Below are positions 7,952-15,132 of a stretch of 64,000 nucleotides of DNA, piece by piece (position 1 is the stretch's first letter; every line of letters begins with the position of its first letter). The position numbers and the translations under genes were made by a program. Origin of the DNA: Clostridiales bacterium (GTDB lineage Bacteria > Bacillota > Clostridia > Christensenellales > UBA1242); the NCBI GenBank assembly GCA_918262735.1, contig CAKJYJ010000009.1, positions 28,655 to 92,654 of the forward strand, given 5' to 3'. The notes under the pieces were generated by a model, which was not told the origin of the DNA, did not search any database, and was given only the letters and a program-made list of their open reading frames with translations.

Positions 7952-8064
7952 GGGCTCCCGAAAAGTTGAAAAACTTTTTGGGAAGAGGAAAAGCCTTGCG
8001 TAAAGCAAAATTTTGGTTTGTCAAAATGAAGCCTAAAGCAAGTGCTTTGACGAGGAGCCAGACC
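7952..8064 (+). ncRNA. Conserved three-hairpin core, copy 2
   Basis: Starts GGGCTCCC. Hairpin 1 is CCCGAAAAGTT/AACTTTTTGGG with a GAAA loop, hairpin 2 is ATTTTG/CAAAAT, and hairpin 3 is AAAGC/GCTTT. The closing GGAGCC can pair with the opening GGGCTCC. The stem sequences differ from copy 1 while pairing is kept. Confidence 0.5.
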
Positions 8065-8128
8065 GCAACTAAAGTTGCTCCCGCTTTGTGCTAAAAACAG
8101 TCCACCGGACTGTTTTCTTTACGCAGTC

Positions 8129-8146
8129 GCCCCCAAAGTCCACCAC
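8129..8146 (+). repeat. Displaced copy of the tRNA-Lys(CTT) 3' end
   Basis: Eighteen bases (g, five C, aaagtccaccac) match the tRNA 3' end at 7762-7780 apart from one C. This is the probable original 3' end displaced by insertion. Confidence 0.7.
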
Positions 8147-8243
8147 GATACATTTATTATATAAGGTTTTTTCTGCCACAAAATTCTTTCCTAATAAAAA
8201 TTAATTTCCCCAAAAATTTTATATATAATCACACAAAAAAAAA

Positions 8244-8270
8244 GACTGAGAATACATGTAATTCCCAGCC
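8244..8270 (-). terminator. deoC terminator
   Basis: On the minus strand, GGCTGGGAAT pairs with ATTCTCAGTC through two G-T pairs, and nine T follow. The wobble pairs form only on the minus strand, which fits deoC ending at 8328. Confidence 0.85.
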
Positions 8271-8327
8271 TTTTTTTGTTGTAGATTTTGCTCTGCACTG
8301 CTTTAAGCAATCTTTAATCACAAAAGC

Positions 8328-8984
8328 TTATTGTGCTTTTTCATTATCAAGTTCGCTCATAATTTTTGCACCACTTGATGTTCCAATTCTATCTGCGCCA
8401 GCGGCTATCATATCCAAAAATGCCTTAGCATCTCTAATTCCACCAGATGCTTTTATTCTTTTGTTGGCATTCATGTGCTCTTTCATAAGTTTTAAGTCTT
8501 CAAGCCTTGCACCTTCACCAATAAAACCTGTGGATGTTTTAATAAACAATGCATCAGACTTATTAACTATATCACACATTTTAATTATTTCTTCACTATT
8601 TAATTCGCTAGTTTCAATAATAACTTTAACATCGGCTCCTAAACCGCAAATTGCGTTTATGTCTTTTACCACTTCGTCATATTTGCCAGCCTTAAATAAG
8701 CCCATATTAACAACCATATCTAATTCATCGGCACCATCAGCCACTGCTCTTTTTGCTTCATCAGCCTTTATTTCGGTTGAATTCATTCCAAGAGGAAACC
8801 CAATAACGCAGGCAACTTTTATGTCTGTACCTTTTAACTCATTTTTTGCAAAAGCCACATAGTATGGATTTACACAAACACTGAAAAAGTTATTCTCTTT
8901 TGCCTCATTACAAATTTTTCTTATGTCATCATAGGTTGCAGTTGGTTTCAAAAGTGTGTGATCAATATATTTAGAATAGTTCAT
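8328..8984 (-). CDS. deoC: Deoxyribose-phosphate aldolase
   Basis: 218 residues, the usual length for DeoC. It cleaves 2-deoxyribose-5-phosphate to glyceraldehyde-3-phosphate and acetaldehyde in deoxynucleoside salvage, in the cytoplasm. IDHTLLKP opens the barrel. The Schiff-base lysine is Lys149 in FIKTSTGF, with supporting Asp89 (ELDMVVN) and Lys178 (RIKASGGI). The Shine-Dalgarno AAGGAGGG lies 6 nt before the ATG. The gene is monocistronic with a terminator at 8244; no other deo genes are nearby. Confidence 0.95.
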   Translation of the reverse strand: MNYSKYIDHTLLKPTATYDDIRKICNEAKENNFFSVCVNPYYVAFAKNELKGTDIKVACVIGFPLGMNSTEIKADEAKRAVADGADELDMVVNMGLFKAGKYDEVVKDINAICGLGADVKVIIETSELNSEEIIKMCDIVNKSDALFIKTSTGFIGEGARLEDLKLMKEHMNANKRIKASGGIRDAKAFLDMIAAGADRIGTSSGAKIMSELDNEKAQ

Positions 8985-9066
8985 ATTCCCTCCTTGCCAA
9001 TTACTCTATCATATTTAATTATTTTTGTCAACGTTTTCATTATTCTCACATCAAAAATTTGCCGTA

Positions 9067-9495
9067 TTAAAATGATTTATCTTCAATTTTGAATAATTTA
9101 TTTTGATAATAATTAATACCTAATATTCTTAAGTCTGAATCATGGGTTTTGTTATAATATTCACAAAAATTTCTGAGTCTTTTAACAAAAACATCTGACG
9201 CATCGTTTGACAACTTCTTCTGCATACATATATAAAAGCTATCGCAAAAATATACTTTATTTGTTGGATGAGAGTCAATTCTATAACAACTATACTCCCC
9301 GTCGTGCTCACCGAATGCACAAATGTCTAAAAAATCATAAAACAATTCTTCATTATGCACCTCTCTTCTAAATATATCTAACTCTTCATCTGCATAACCA
9401 TCTTTGTCATACCCGAACACGTACGCCATTAATTCTCTTTCAAAATTTCCAGTGTATTGATTAGTTTTAATAATCAAAAAAGTTTTGTTATTCAT
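9067..9495 (-). CDS. Hypothetical protein
   Basis: 142 residues, soluble, acidic and rich in Tyr, Phe and Asp. I do not recognise a family. Of three closely spaced in-frame starts, the ATG at 9495 is preferred because GGAG lies 8 nt upstream. A consensus promoter at 9514-9542 supports a real, separately transcribed gene. No partner gene shares its transcript. Confidence 0.55.
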   Translation of the reverse strand: MNNKTFLIIKTNQYTGNFERELMAYVFGYDKDGYADEELDIFRREVHNEELFYDFLDICAFGEHDGEYSCYRIDSHPTNKVYFCDSFYICMQKKLSNDASDVFVKRLRNFCEYYNKTHDSDLRILGINYYQNKLFKIEDKSF

Positions 9496-9513
9496 AATCA
9501 TATCTCCACACAA

Positions 9514-9542
9514 ATTATAACAAACGCAATAATATTTTTCAA
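9514..9542 (-). promoter_or_regulatory. Promoter of the hypothetical gene at 9067-9495
   Basis: On the minus strand, TTGAAA (9542-9537) and a perfect TATAAT (9519-9514) are 17 bases apart, with the -10 ending about 18 bases before the start codon. Confidence 0.6.
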
Positions 9543-9635
9543 CATTTTTTTACTAGCACCAATTATTTATTTTTTGTTACACACATACAAGCCCTCACAA
9601 TATTAAAACAAATATCGATCAAATCGACTTTATGC

Positions 9636-9664
9636 TTGAAAAAATCTACATAATATTGTAAACT
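9636..9664 (+). promoter_or_regulatory. Promoter of the Ada-like zinc-binding gene
   Basis: TTGAAA at 9636 and TAAACT at 9659 with a 17-base spacer, 24 bases before the ATG at 9688. Confidence 0.4.
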
Positions 9665-9687
9665 AATAACAGAATAAAAGAGGAAAT

Positions 9688-9999
9688 ATGAAACAATACA
9701 AACTTTTAGGACCAGACGGCAACTTTTATTACAGCGAAACAAAAGGTCTATATGGCGGATATAACGGAAAAATAAAAATATATGGCACAATGAATTGCAA
9801 GTCGGCACTTAACTGGATTAAAAAGGGACACTATGTTGATAAGCGTGTGTTTTTTAAGGATGAAAGAGATGCAATACTTGCCGGATTTAGACCCTGCGCC
9901 ATCTGTCAAAGAGAAAAGTATTTGAAATGGAAAGAAAATCCAGAAAAATTCAAAAAAGATATTTTAAACCAAAAAAACAATCAAATTGAAAGGGTTTAA
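9688..9999 (+). CDS. Stand-alone Ada-type metal-binding domain protein
   Basis: 103 residues. GTMNCKSALNWIKKGHYV followed by RVFFKDERDAILAGFRPCAIC matches the N-terminal metal-binding domain of Ada and related small proteins (FRPCxxC near residues 68-74). Only three of the usual metal-ligand cysteines are obvious: Cys36 of GTMNC and the PCAIC pair. No methyltransferase or AraC domain is attached. The Shine-Dalgarno AAGAGGAAAT precedes the ATG. It is followed after 56 bases by the gene at 10056 and may share its transcript. Its role in the cell is unknown. Confidence 0.7.
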   Translation: MKQYKLLGPDGNFYYSETKGLYGGYNGKIKIYGTMNCKSALNWIKKGHYVDKRVFFKDERDAILAGFRPCAICQREKYLKWKENPEKFKKDILNQKNNQIERV

Positions 10000-10055
10000 T
10001 TATCAATATTTAATAATAAACATTTTAGGTTAATATTTAGTTTGGAGGTTTTGCC

Positions 10056-10595
10056 TTGAGTTATAGTGAATATTTTGATTTATTTTTTACCGCACAAAAA
10101 AAGAACTGTAAGTACCGCGCCCTCTTAATAGACGTAAAAAACAGCAGAAATGTGCTAAAAAGTTTTGATGAATACCACAAATTTCATCTTTGCATAGACC
10201 ATATAATTGAAACATTGGGTCAACTTGGAACCAAAAGGAGCAATGAAATTCTTTTGCAAAACGAGAATAACATTATACATAAAACAACTTCTAAAACAAG
10301 AATAAATGATTCTAACTTAAATTGTAATCCAATGATACTAGGAGATTGTGCCTGCTTTTTCATTAATGAGGGCTCATTGTCTGAAAATGATTTTATAAAC
10401 ATCCTCTGTGATGCAATAAACAAGTTCAAAATAGATTTTGCATTCCACTTTGCATCTGGAAAATATGAAACAGATAGCTATGCGGAAGGAAATAAAAAAC
10501 TATACAAGGGATATATGCTTCCTCTTTTGGAAAACATCTCCAAAACAAATGGAATAATAATTGACAAGAACTATAGAGACACAAAACAAAAATAA
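10056..10595 (+). CDS. Hypothetical protein, remotely nucleotide-cyclase-like
   Basis: 179 residues. The start is a TTG at 10056, fixed by GGAGG 7 nt upstream; no ATG fits. Two short motifs, ALLIDVKNSRNV near residue 23 and ILGDCACFFINEG near residue 93, sit where class III cyclases and related folds carry their two metal-binding aspartates, and a hydrophobic strand pair follows the second. This resemblance is weak and the assignment is speculative. It is downstream of the Ada-like gene and ends in a shared bidirectional terminator at 10604. Confidence 0.45.
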   Translation: MSYSEYFDLFFTAQKKNCKYRALLIDVKNSRNVLKSFDEYHKFHLCIDHIIETLGQLGTKRSNEILLQNENNIIHKTTSKTRINDSNLNCNPMILGDCACFFINEGSLSENDFINILCDAINKFKIDFAFHFASGKYETDSYAEGNKKLYKGYMLPLLENISKTNGIIIDKNYRDTKQK

Positions 10596-10603
10596 TTAAA
10601 AAT

Positions 10604-10623
10604 GGTAGCATACAACTGCTACC
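10604..10623. terminator. Bidirectional terminator between convergent genes
   Basis: A 7-bp stem GGTAGCA/TGCTACC with a 6-base loop is flanked by T-run on the plus strand and A-rich sequence (T-run on minus). It lies between the plus-strand gene ending at 10595 and the fusion gene ending at 10643 on the minus strand. Confidence 0.8.
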
Positions 10624-10642
10624 TTTTTATTAACTAATTAGT

Positions 10643-12349
10643 TTATTTTGAATTTTCCTCAAATATTATTTGACTTTTTACCATATCTGACAAACGTTTG
10701 GTTATTTTTAAGCCCAGTTGTTCCTGGGCGTTTTTATTATTTGTTATAACAACACTAACATCCCCATCTCGTCTTGGCCCAAAAGAATAGTTTAATTCTT
10801 TATTCGTTAATCTTTCAACCTGCCTTAATATGTCCAACACCGAATAACCAGGCTTGCCAGAGCCAATATTAAACACGCTGTATTTCCCATTTTGCAAAGT
10901 TACCGCCTTAAAAAATGCATTTGCAATATTTTCAACATGAATATAATCTCTTATGGTTGTTCCATCTTTTGTTGGATGGTCTCCACCATTCATAACAATC
11001 TTTTCGTTATGTTTTGCCTTTTCTAACAAATATACCAAAACATTTTTGTATTTTGTTGTTTGGGGGTCATCTCCAAGAAGCATTTTTGTATTTGCACCCA
11101 CCGGATTAGAAAGCCTTAAAACAACTGCAGAAGAATGTGTTTTTTGTTGCCAATCAAAAATTAATTCTTCACATTCTTTTTTTTGTTCTGCATATGGCGA
11201 AAGTAGTAACAATTTATCTGTTTCGCTAACAATATCATGCTCAGCATTCCCATAAACTGTTATAGAAGATGGAAAAACTAGGTTTGTTATGTTAAGCTTT
11301 GTCATAATGTCCAGAATGTTTTTTGTTAACACGACATTGTTTACATAATATTCATCTTGTTTTTCAAAGCTCTCTCCAACATATTTTTTGCCCGCAAGAT
11401 GAATAACCGAACCAACATTTTCTTTAATACAAACCTGCTCTAGCATTTCGCTATCCAAAAGGTCAAAATCATACAAAACAATACTTTTATCATACTTCTC
11501 TTTTAGTCTTTGTATTGAGTTTTTATATGAGTTTGAAAAATTATCAACAACAACAATTCTATACCCCTTTCTTACAAGCTTGTAAACAACGTTCGTGCCA
11601 ATATATCCAGCCCCACCAGTAACAAGAATTGTTCCTACTTTTTTTTCAGAATTGTTATCATAGTTAATATTAAGTAATTGTTCCCATTTAGGATAGTTAA
11701 TTCTTTTACATTCATTTAAGAATTTATCTTTGTTATAACTTAAATGTTTTGCCCTAAATTTTATTTTTCCATCACTCTCTTCAATCATAAAATAATTGCT
11801 AGGACATTTTAGACCCAACGAGCCAATATCAATAAACCTTGTGTCATTTTCGGTTACAACGCTTGGTGTGTGAATATGACCATATATAACATAGTCATAT
11901 TGCCCAGGGTTCAGCCCAAATTGCTCGGTTAATGATTTATCTTTTAACAAAATGTCCTTATTTGCCATATCGGTTTCTGCCCAACCATAATGGGTAAAAT
12001 AAAACTTTTTATTTGCTATTATTAATTCCATACCTTTTGGTAACTTTTCAAACATTGGCAAATAATCTTTTAGCCTTGCCCTGTTAATATCAAACTGCAT
12101 GCAAATATCAGGGTCAATGGCTGGGTCTAAGTCATCAATCCACTTTAACATTCTTGCCTCATGGTTTCCAAGAAGCATTGTGTAATTATATTTACTGAGC
12201 AAATCCATACACTCTTTTTGATATGGACCAAGCCCAACAGTATCACCTAGGCAAATGCGTAAATCCGCATTAATAAAGTCTTCTGTTTGAATGAGTTTTT
12301 GTAGTTGTTTTATATTTCCGTGTATATCGCTAAAGACGCAAATTCGCAT
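10643..12349 (-). CDS. Metallophosphatase-UDP-glucose 4-epimerase fusion
   Basis: 568 residues. Residues 1-235 form a calcineurin-type phosphodiesterase of the YfcE/MJ0936 kind: FSDIHGN (Asp8, His10), LGD (Asp36), GNHE (61-64), THYGW and GHIHTP are all present. From about residue 238 it is a GalE-type short-chain dehydrogenase: VTGGAGYIG binds NAD, SPYAEQK holds the Tyr-x3-Lys pair, and TIRDYIHVENIA is the GalE C-terminal signature. GalE interconverts UDP-glucose and UDP-galactose. I know of no standard enzyme with this pair joined. The Shine-Dalgarno GAGAGG precedes the ATG. No frameshift is needed, so it is one continuous frame. Confidence 0.9.
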   Translation of the reverse strand: MRICVFSDIHGNIKQLQKLIQTEDFINADLRICLGDTVGLGPYQKECMDLLSKYNYTMLLGNHEARMLKWIDDLDPAIDPDICMQFDINRARLKDYLPMFEKLPKGMELIIANKKFYFTHYGWAETDMANKDILLKDKSLTEQFGLNPGQYDYVIYGHIHTPSVVTENDTRFIDIGSLGLKCPSNYFMIEESDGKIKFRAKHLSYNKDKFLNECKRINYPKWEQLLNINYDNNSEKKVGTILVTGGAGYIGTNVVYKLVRKGYRIVVVDNFSNSYKNSIQRLKEKYDKSIVLYDFDLLDSEMLEQVCIKENVGSVIHLAGKKYVGESFEKQDEYYVNNVVLTKNILDIMTKLNITNLVFPSSITVYGNAEHDIVSETDKLLLLSPYAEQKKECEELIFDWQQKTHSSAVVLRLSNPVGANTKMLLGDDPQTTKYKNVLVYLLEKAKHNEKIVMNGGDHPTKDGTTIRDYIHVENIANAFFKAVTLQNGKYSVFNIGSGKPGYSVLDILRQVERLTNKELNYSFGPRRDGDVSVVITNNKNAQEQLGLKITKRLSDMVKSQIIFEENSK

Positions 12350-12385
12350 GTTATCCTCTCTTTTTTTATTTATATAAATTAAAGT

Positions 12386-12913
12386 TTATAACTTTTTGAA
12401 CATTGTTATCATTCTTTCTTCATATCCATTTTTAACATAAAAACTCCTCGCAGAGGAATTATATGCAAACACATCAAGTTGAATGTATTGGCAACCAACA
12501 TCAAAAAAGTAATTCTCCATTGCAGAAATTAAACTTGTTCCAATTCCATATTTTCTAAAGCGTTTATCAATAATCATCTCAGAAATAATGCCTTTTTTAG
12601 GGCAAGAATAAACTAACTTATCATAACTATCATATTTTTCAATAAACCCCGCAACAACACCAATAACCGCTTCGTTCAAAACATAAACAAATACCTTACC
12701 CTGATTATATTTGCATTCGTTAATCATTTTGGTAAAGTATTTTTCTCGATAGTCTTCTGATATAATATTCAGCTTATATTTATCAATTTCAATTATGTAT
12801 TTTTGTAAATCAACTAAAAGAGTTTTTACTTGATCTGCATACTTGTCGGTCAATTCAATTATACTCCCATGAACAGCCATATTTGTTTCATCATGAGTGT
12901 TATTATTTGCCAT
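12386..12913 (-). CDS. GNAT-family N-acetyltransferase
   Basis: 175 residues. The acetyl-CoA loop RKYGIGTSLI (near residue 120) is the Q/RxxGxG/A motif of GNAT enzymes, followed by the IQLDVFAYNSSARSFYVKNG segment typical of the fold. The substrate is unknown. The chosen ATG overlaps the end of the pseudouridine synthase gene by 11 nt; AAGGAG lies 14 nt upstream, so an internal ATG 11 codons on is possible. It is the last gene of a coupled run of four. Confidence 0.8.
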   Translation of the reverse strand: MANNNTHDETNMAVHGSIIELTDKYADQVKTLLVDLQKYIIEIDKYKLNIISEDYREKYFTKMINECKYNQGKVFVYVLNEAVIGVVAGFIEKYDSYDKLVYSCPKKGIISEMIIDKRFRKYGIGTSLISAMENYFFDVGCQYIQLDVFAYNSSARSFYVKNGYEERMITMFKKL

Positions 12914-13610
12914 TTTGCTTTAATGTTATCTCCTTTTCAAAAAGTTTCCAAGGAAACATTGATAAATTAGGAACACATCTAAAAATCATTTGTTTTTTTG
13001 TTGTTGGGTGAACAAAAGATAATTCGTACGCCCAAAGCGAAAGATTGAACCCTTTTGCCAAACTATCACCACCATATTTTGCATCACCAAAAATTGGAGT
13101 GCCAATTTGTGCAAGTTGAACTCTAATTTGATGGCTTCTCCCAGTTAAAATTTTAACTTCAAGCAAACTAACCTTATCAACTGTTTTTATTGTGTTATAT
13201 TCCAAAATTGCCTGCTTGGCACCAACCTCGCCCCTTGGGCAAACTTTAACAATGTTATCTTTGGTATCTTTCTTCAAAAAATGTTCAAGCCTTGATGCTT
13301 TGTATTTTGGAGTTCCAACAACAACTGCTAAATACTTCTTTGAAAATACTTTTGATTTCAATTGTTCAGAAAGCCTTGATGCCGCCTTGCTTGTTTTGGC
13401 AAAAACCATAACTCCGCCGGTTGGCCTATCTAATCTGTGAACCAATCCAACATACACATTGCCCTGTTTGTTATACGTTTCTTTAATGTATTCTTTAACC
13501 ATATCCAAAAGAGATTTATCGTTTGTTTCGTCGCCCTGGCTTAAAATGTTTTGTGGTTTCAAAACAACAATAATATGATTATCTTCATACAAAATGCTTA
13601 AATTTTCCAT
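12903..13610 (-). CDS. RluA-family pseudouridine synthase
   Basis: 235 residues. HRLDRPTGGVMVFAK carries the catalytic aspartate (about residue 61), and GRSHQIRVQLAQIGTPIFGD is the second RluA signature. There is no N-terminal S4 domain, as in the shorter RluA/RluC-like enzymes. It isomerises specific uridines in rRNA or tRNA; the target cannot be told. The start at 13610 follows GGAGAAAAAT. The next gene overlaps by 11 nt. The upstream methyltransferase ends 35 bases before, consistent with an RNA-modification operon. Confidence 0.9.
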   Translation of the reverse strand: MENLSILYEDNHIIVVLKPQNILSQGDETNDKSLLDMVKEYIKETYNKQGNVYVGLVHRLDRPTGGVMVFAKTSKAASRLSEQLKSKVFSKKYLAVVVGTPKYKASRLEHFLKKDTKDNIVKVCPRGEVGAKQAILEYNTIKTVDKVSLLEVKILTGRSHQIRVQLAQIGTPIFGDAKYGGDSLAKGFNLSLWAYELSFVHPTTKKQMIFRCVPNLSMFPWKLFEKEITLKQNGK

Positions 13611-13645
13611 ATTTTTCTCCATTTTTTATGATTTTTTGCCAATTT

Positions 13646-14500
13646 TTACCATATTTTTAATCCACTGGCCCCACAAGGTAAAATAATATTTTCTTCCTCA
13701 GTTGCAATTCCAACCTCATATGCATCGGTTGTTCCACCCTCAAAAGTTGTGTTTAACACATTCCTTAAAACCATTGGTTGAAGCCCTGTTGTGTATGAAT
13801 TTATTAAAACAAAAAGAGGGTTATCAGATAAAACTTCCTTGCAGAGTTTAACAAAATCACAAAGGCTACTTTCTATCTTCCACATCTCTCCGCTTGGTCC
13901 CCTACCATAGCTTGGTGGGTCCATAATTATTGCGTCATATTTTTTACCACGTCTAATTTCTCTTTCAACAAATTTAACACAGTCATCAACAATATATCTA
14001 ATAGGGCGATTTTCAAGACCGCTAATTTTGATATTTTCTTTACATCTTTCAACCATACCTTTACTTGCATCAACATGTGTTACCTCAGCACCCGCATAAG
14101 TGCAAGCAACCGTGGCACCACCGGTATACCCAAACAAATTAAGAACTCTAATTGAACGATTTGCTTTTTTTATTAAGTCTATCATCATATCCCAATTAAC
14201 AGCTTGCTCAGGAAATAAACCCGTGTGCTTAAACCCCATTGGTTTTATTAAGAATTTCAAATCATTATACCCGATTGTCCACTCGTTTGGCATTGGTTTA
14301 ATGTTGTTCCAATATCCACCGCCCGTTGACTCACGAATGTAGTGTGCGTTAAGACCCGGTTCTTTTGCCAAGTTTCTTTTTGCATGCCAAATAACCTGTG
14401 GGTCTGGTCTTAAAAGTTTAACATTCCCCCACATTTCCAACTTTTCACCATCACCGGTCGCCAAAACCCTATAATCTTTCCAGTTATTACTTACCTTCAT
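13646..14500 (-). CDS. Class I SAM-dependent methyltransferase (RlmI/RlmK-like)
   Basis: 284 residues. VLNLFGYTGGAT is SAM motif I (about residue 120), VDASKGMV the acidic loop and IIMDPPSYGRG the DPPxY catalytic motif of N- or C5-methylases such as RlmI. It lacks the N-terminal PUA domain of RlmI. The substrate is probably rRNA. It overlaps the preceding gene by 14 nt and precedes the pseudouridine synthase. Confidence 0.85.
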   Translation of the reverse strand: MKVSNNWKDYRVLATGDGEKLEMWGNVKLLRPDPQVIWHAKRNLAKEPGLNAHYIRESTGGGYWNNIKPMPNEWTIGYNDLKFLIKPMGFKHTGLFPEQAVNWDMMIDLIKKANRSIRVLNLFGYTGGATVACTYAGAEVTHVDASKGMVERCKENIKISGLENRPIRYIVDDCVKFVEREIRRGKKYDAIIMDPPSYGRGPSGEMWKIESSLCDFVKLCKEVLSDNPLFVLINSYTTGLQPMVLRNVLNTTFEGGTTDAYEVGIATEEENIILPCGASGLKIW

Positions 14501-14924
14501 ATTTTTCCTCGTCCGACTTTAATATAACAATATTATTAAAATTATTGACCTCTAAAAATTTTTGAAATAACCCTAAAAAATCATTCCTTGAAGATGTTGC
14601 ACATTTATTCTCGTTGTGATGATAAATAACAGTGTTGTTGTTATCTCCCTTAATCAGTCTTAAACTGCCAACAACCGACTTGGTTCCAAAATCAACACCA
14701 ACCCAAAGTGTATCCAAAAACCAATAATCATTCTCCATATCAATTCCTTTTGATATGTTTTCAATTTCGCCCTTTGTGTACCTTTTTGAATGATATGGCA
14801 ACCCAAGTTTTCGCTCAAACTCGATAACCGACTCACCAAGCCTTTCTAACTCGACTTTTGTTAATGGAAAAATAACAAAACCATTTCCTCGTAACATATA
14901 CTGACTTAAATCATAATCTTTCAT
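14487..14924 (-). CDS. Hypothetical protein, first gene of an RNA-modification operon
   Basis: 145 residues from the ATG at 14924, soluble, with a central strand-rich core (WFLDTLWVGVDFGTKSVVGSL). This looks like an acyltransferase-like or small alpha/beta fold, but I do not recognise a family. A consensus promoter ends only 7 nt before the ATG and there is no Shine-Dalgarno site, so the mRNA is probably leaderless. It overlaps the methyltransferase gene by 14 nt. Confidence 0.6.
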   Translation of the reverse strand: MKDYDLSQYMLRGNGFVIFPLTKVELERLGESVIEFERKLGLPYHSKRYTKGEIENISKGIDMENDYWFLDTLWVGVDFGTKSVVGSLRLIKGDNNNTVIYHHNENKCATSSRNDFLGLFQKFLEVNNFNNIVILKSDEEKYEGK

Positions 14925-14931
14925 GCTTACT

Positions 14932-14960
14932 ATTTTAATAGTAAAAAAACAAATTGTCAA
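14932..14960 (-). promoter_or_regulatory. Consensus promoter giving a leaderless start
   Basis: TTGACA (14960-14955) and TAAAAT (14937-14932) with a 17-base spacer on the minus strand. The ATG begins 7 nt past the -10, which is where transcription normally starts. Confidence 0.75.
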
Positions 14961-15132
14961 GGAATGTACAATTTGTTTATTATCAATATACAAAATGATT
15001 ACGCGGCTTTTTTATTGGTAAAAATCCCAATTGCACCAATAAACACAGAATGTTTGATAAATTAAAAGAATTATAAACCAATTTATACCATTCTATGATT
15101 AAACGTCGCTTTTACTTATCGTTTTCAAATAG

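Larger units (their letters stand above)
7762..8128 (+). mobile_element. Mini-island unit at tRNA-Lys(CTT) with two cores
   Basis: A 367-bp segment runs from the tRNA T-loop to a second copy of the tRNA 3' end. Its content is the tRNA 3' end, the terminator, two tandem conserved cores (7813-7932 and 7952-8064), a short hairpin (gcaac/gttgc) and a strong hairpin (AAAACAGTCC/GGACTGTTTT at 8094-8116). No ORF of note is present. The arrangement matches integration of a small circular element into the tRNA gene, but no integrase gene is seen in the window. Confidence 0.55.

Noticed and set aside
7745-8024. Overlapping ORFs on both strands through the region downstream of tRNA-Lys(CTT)
   Set aside because: They start inside the tRNA or in the repeat cores, have no ribosome site, and the copies of the same core elsewhere do not keep any frame.
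7813-8064. T-box or other known riboswitch as explanation for the conserved cores
   Set aside because: The T-box AGGGTGGNACCGCG signature is absent, and the cores lie downstream of tRNAs, not before a coding gene.
7481-8146. CRISPR array at the repeats around tRNA-Lys(CTT)
   Set aside because: Repeats are few, of unequal length and spacing, match tRNA sequence, and no cas genes are present.
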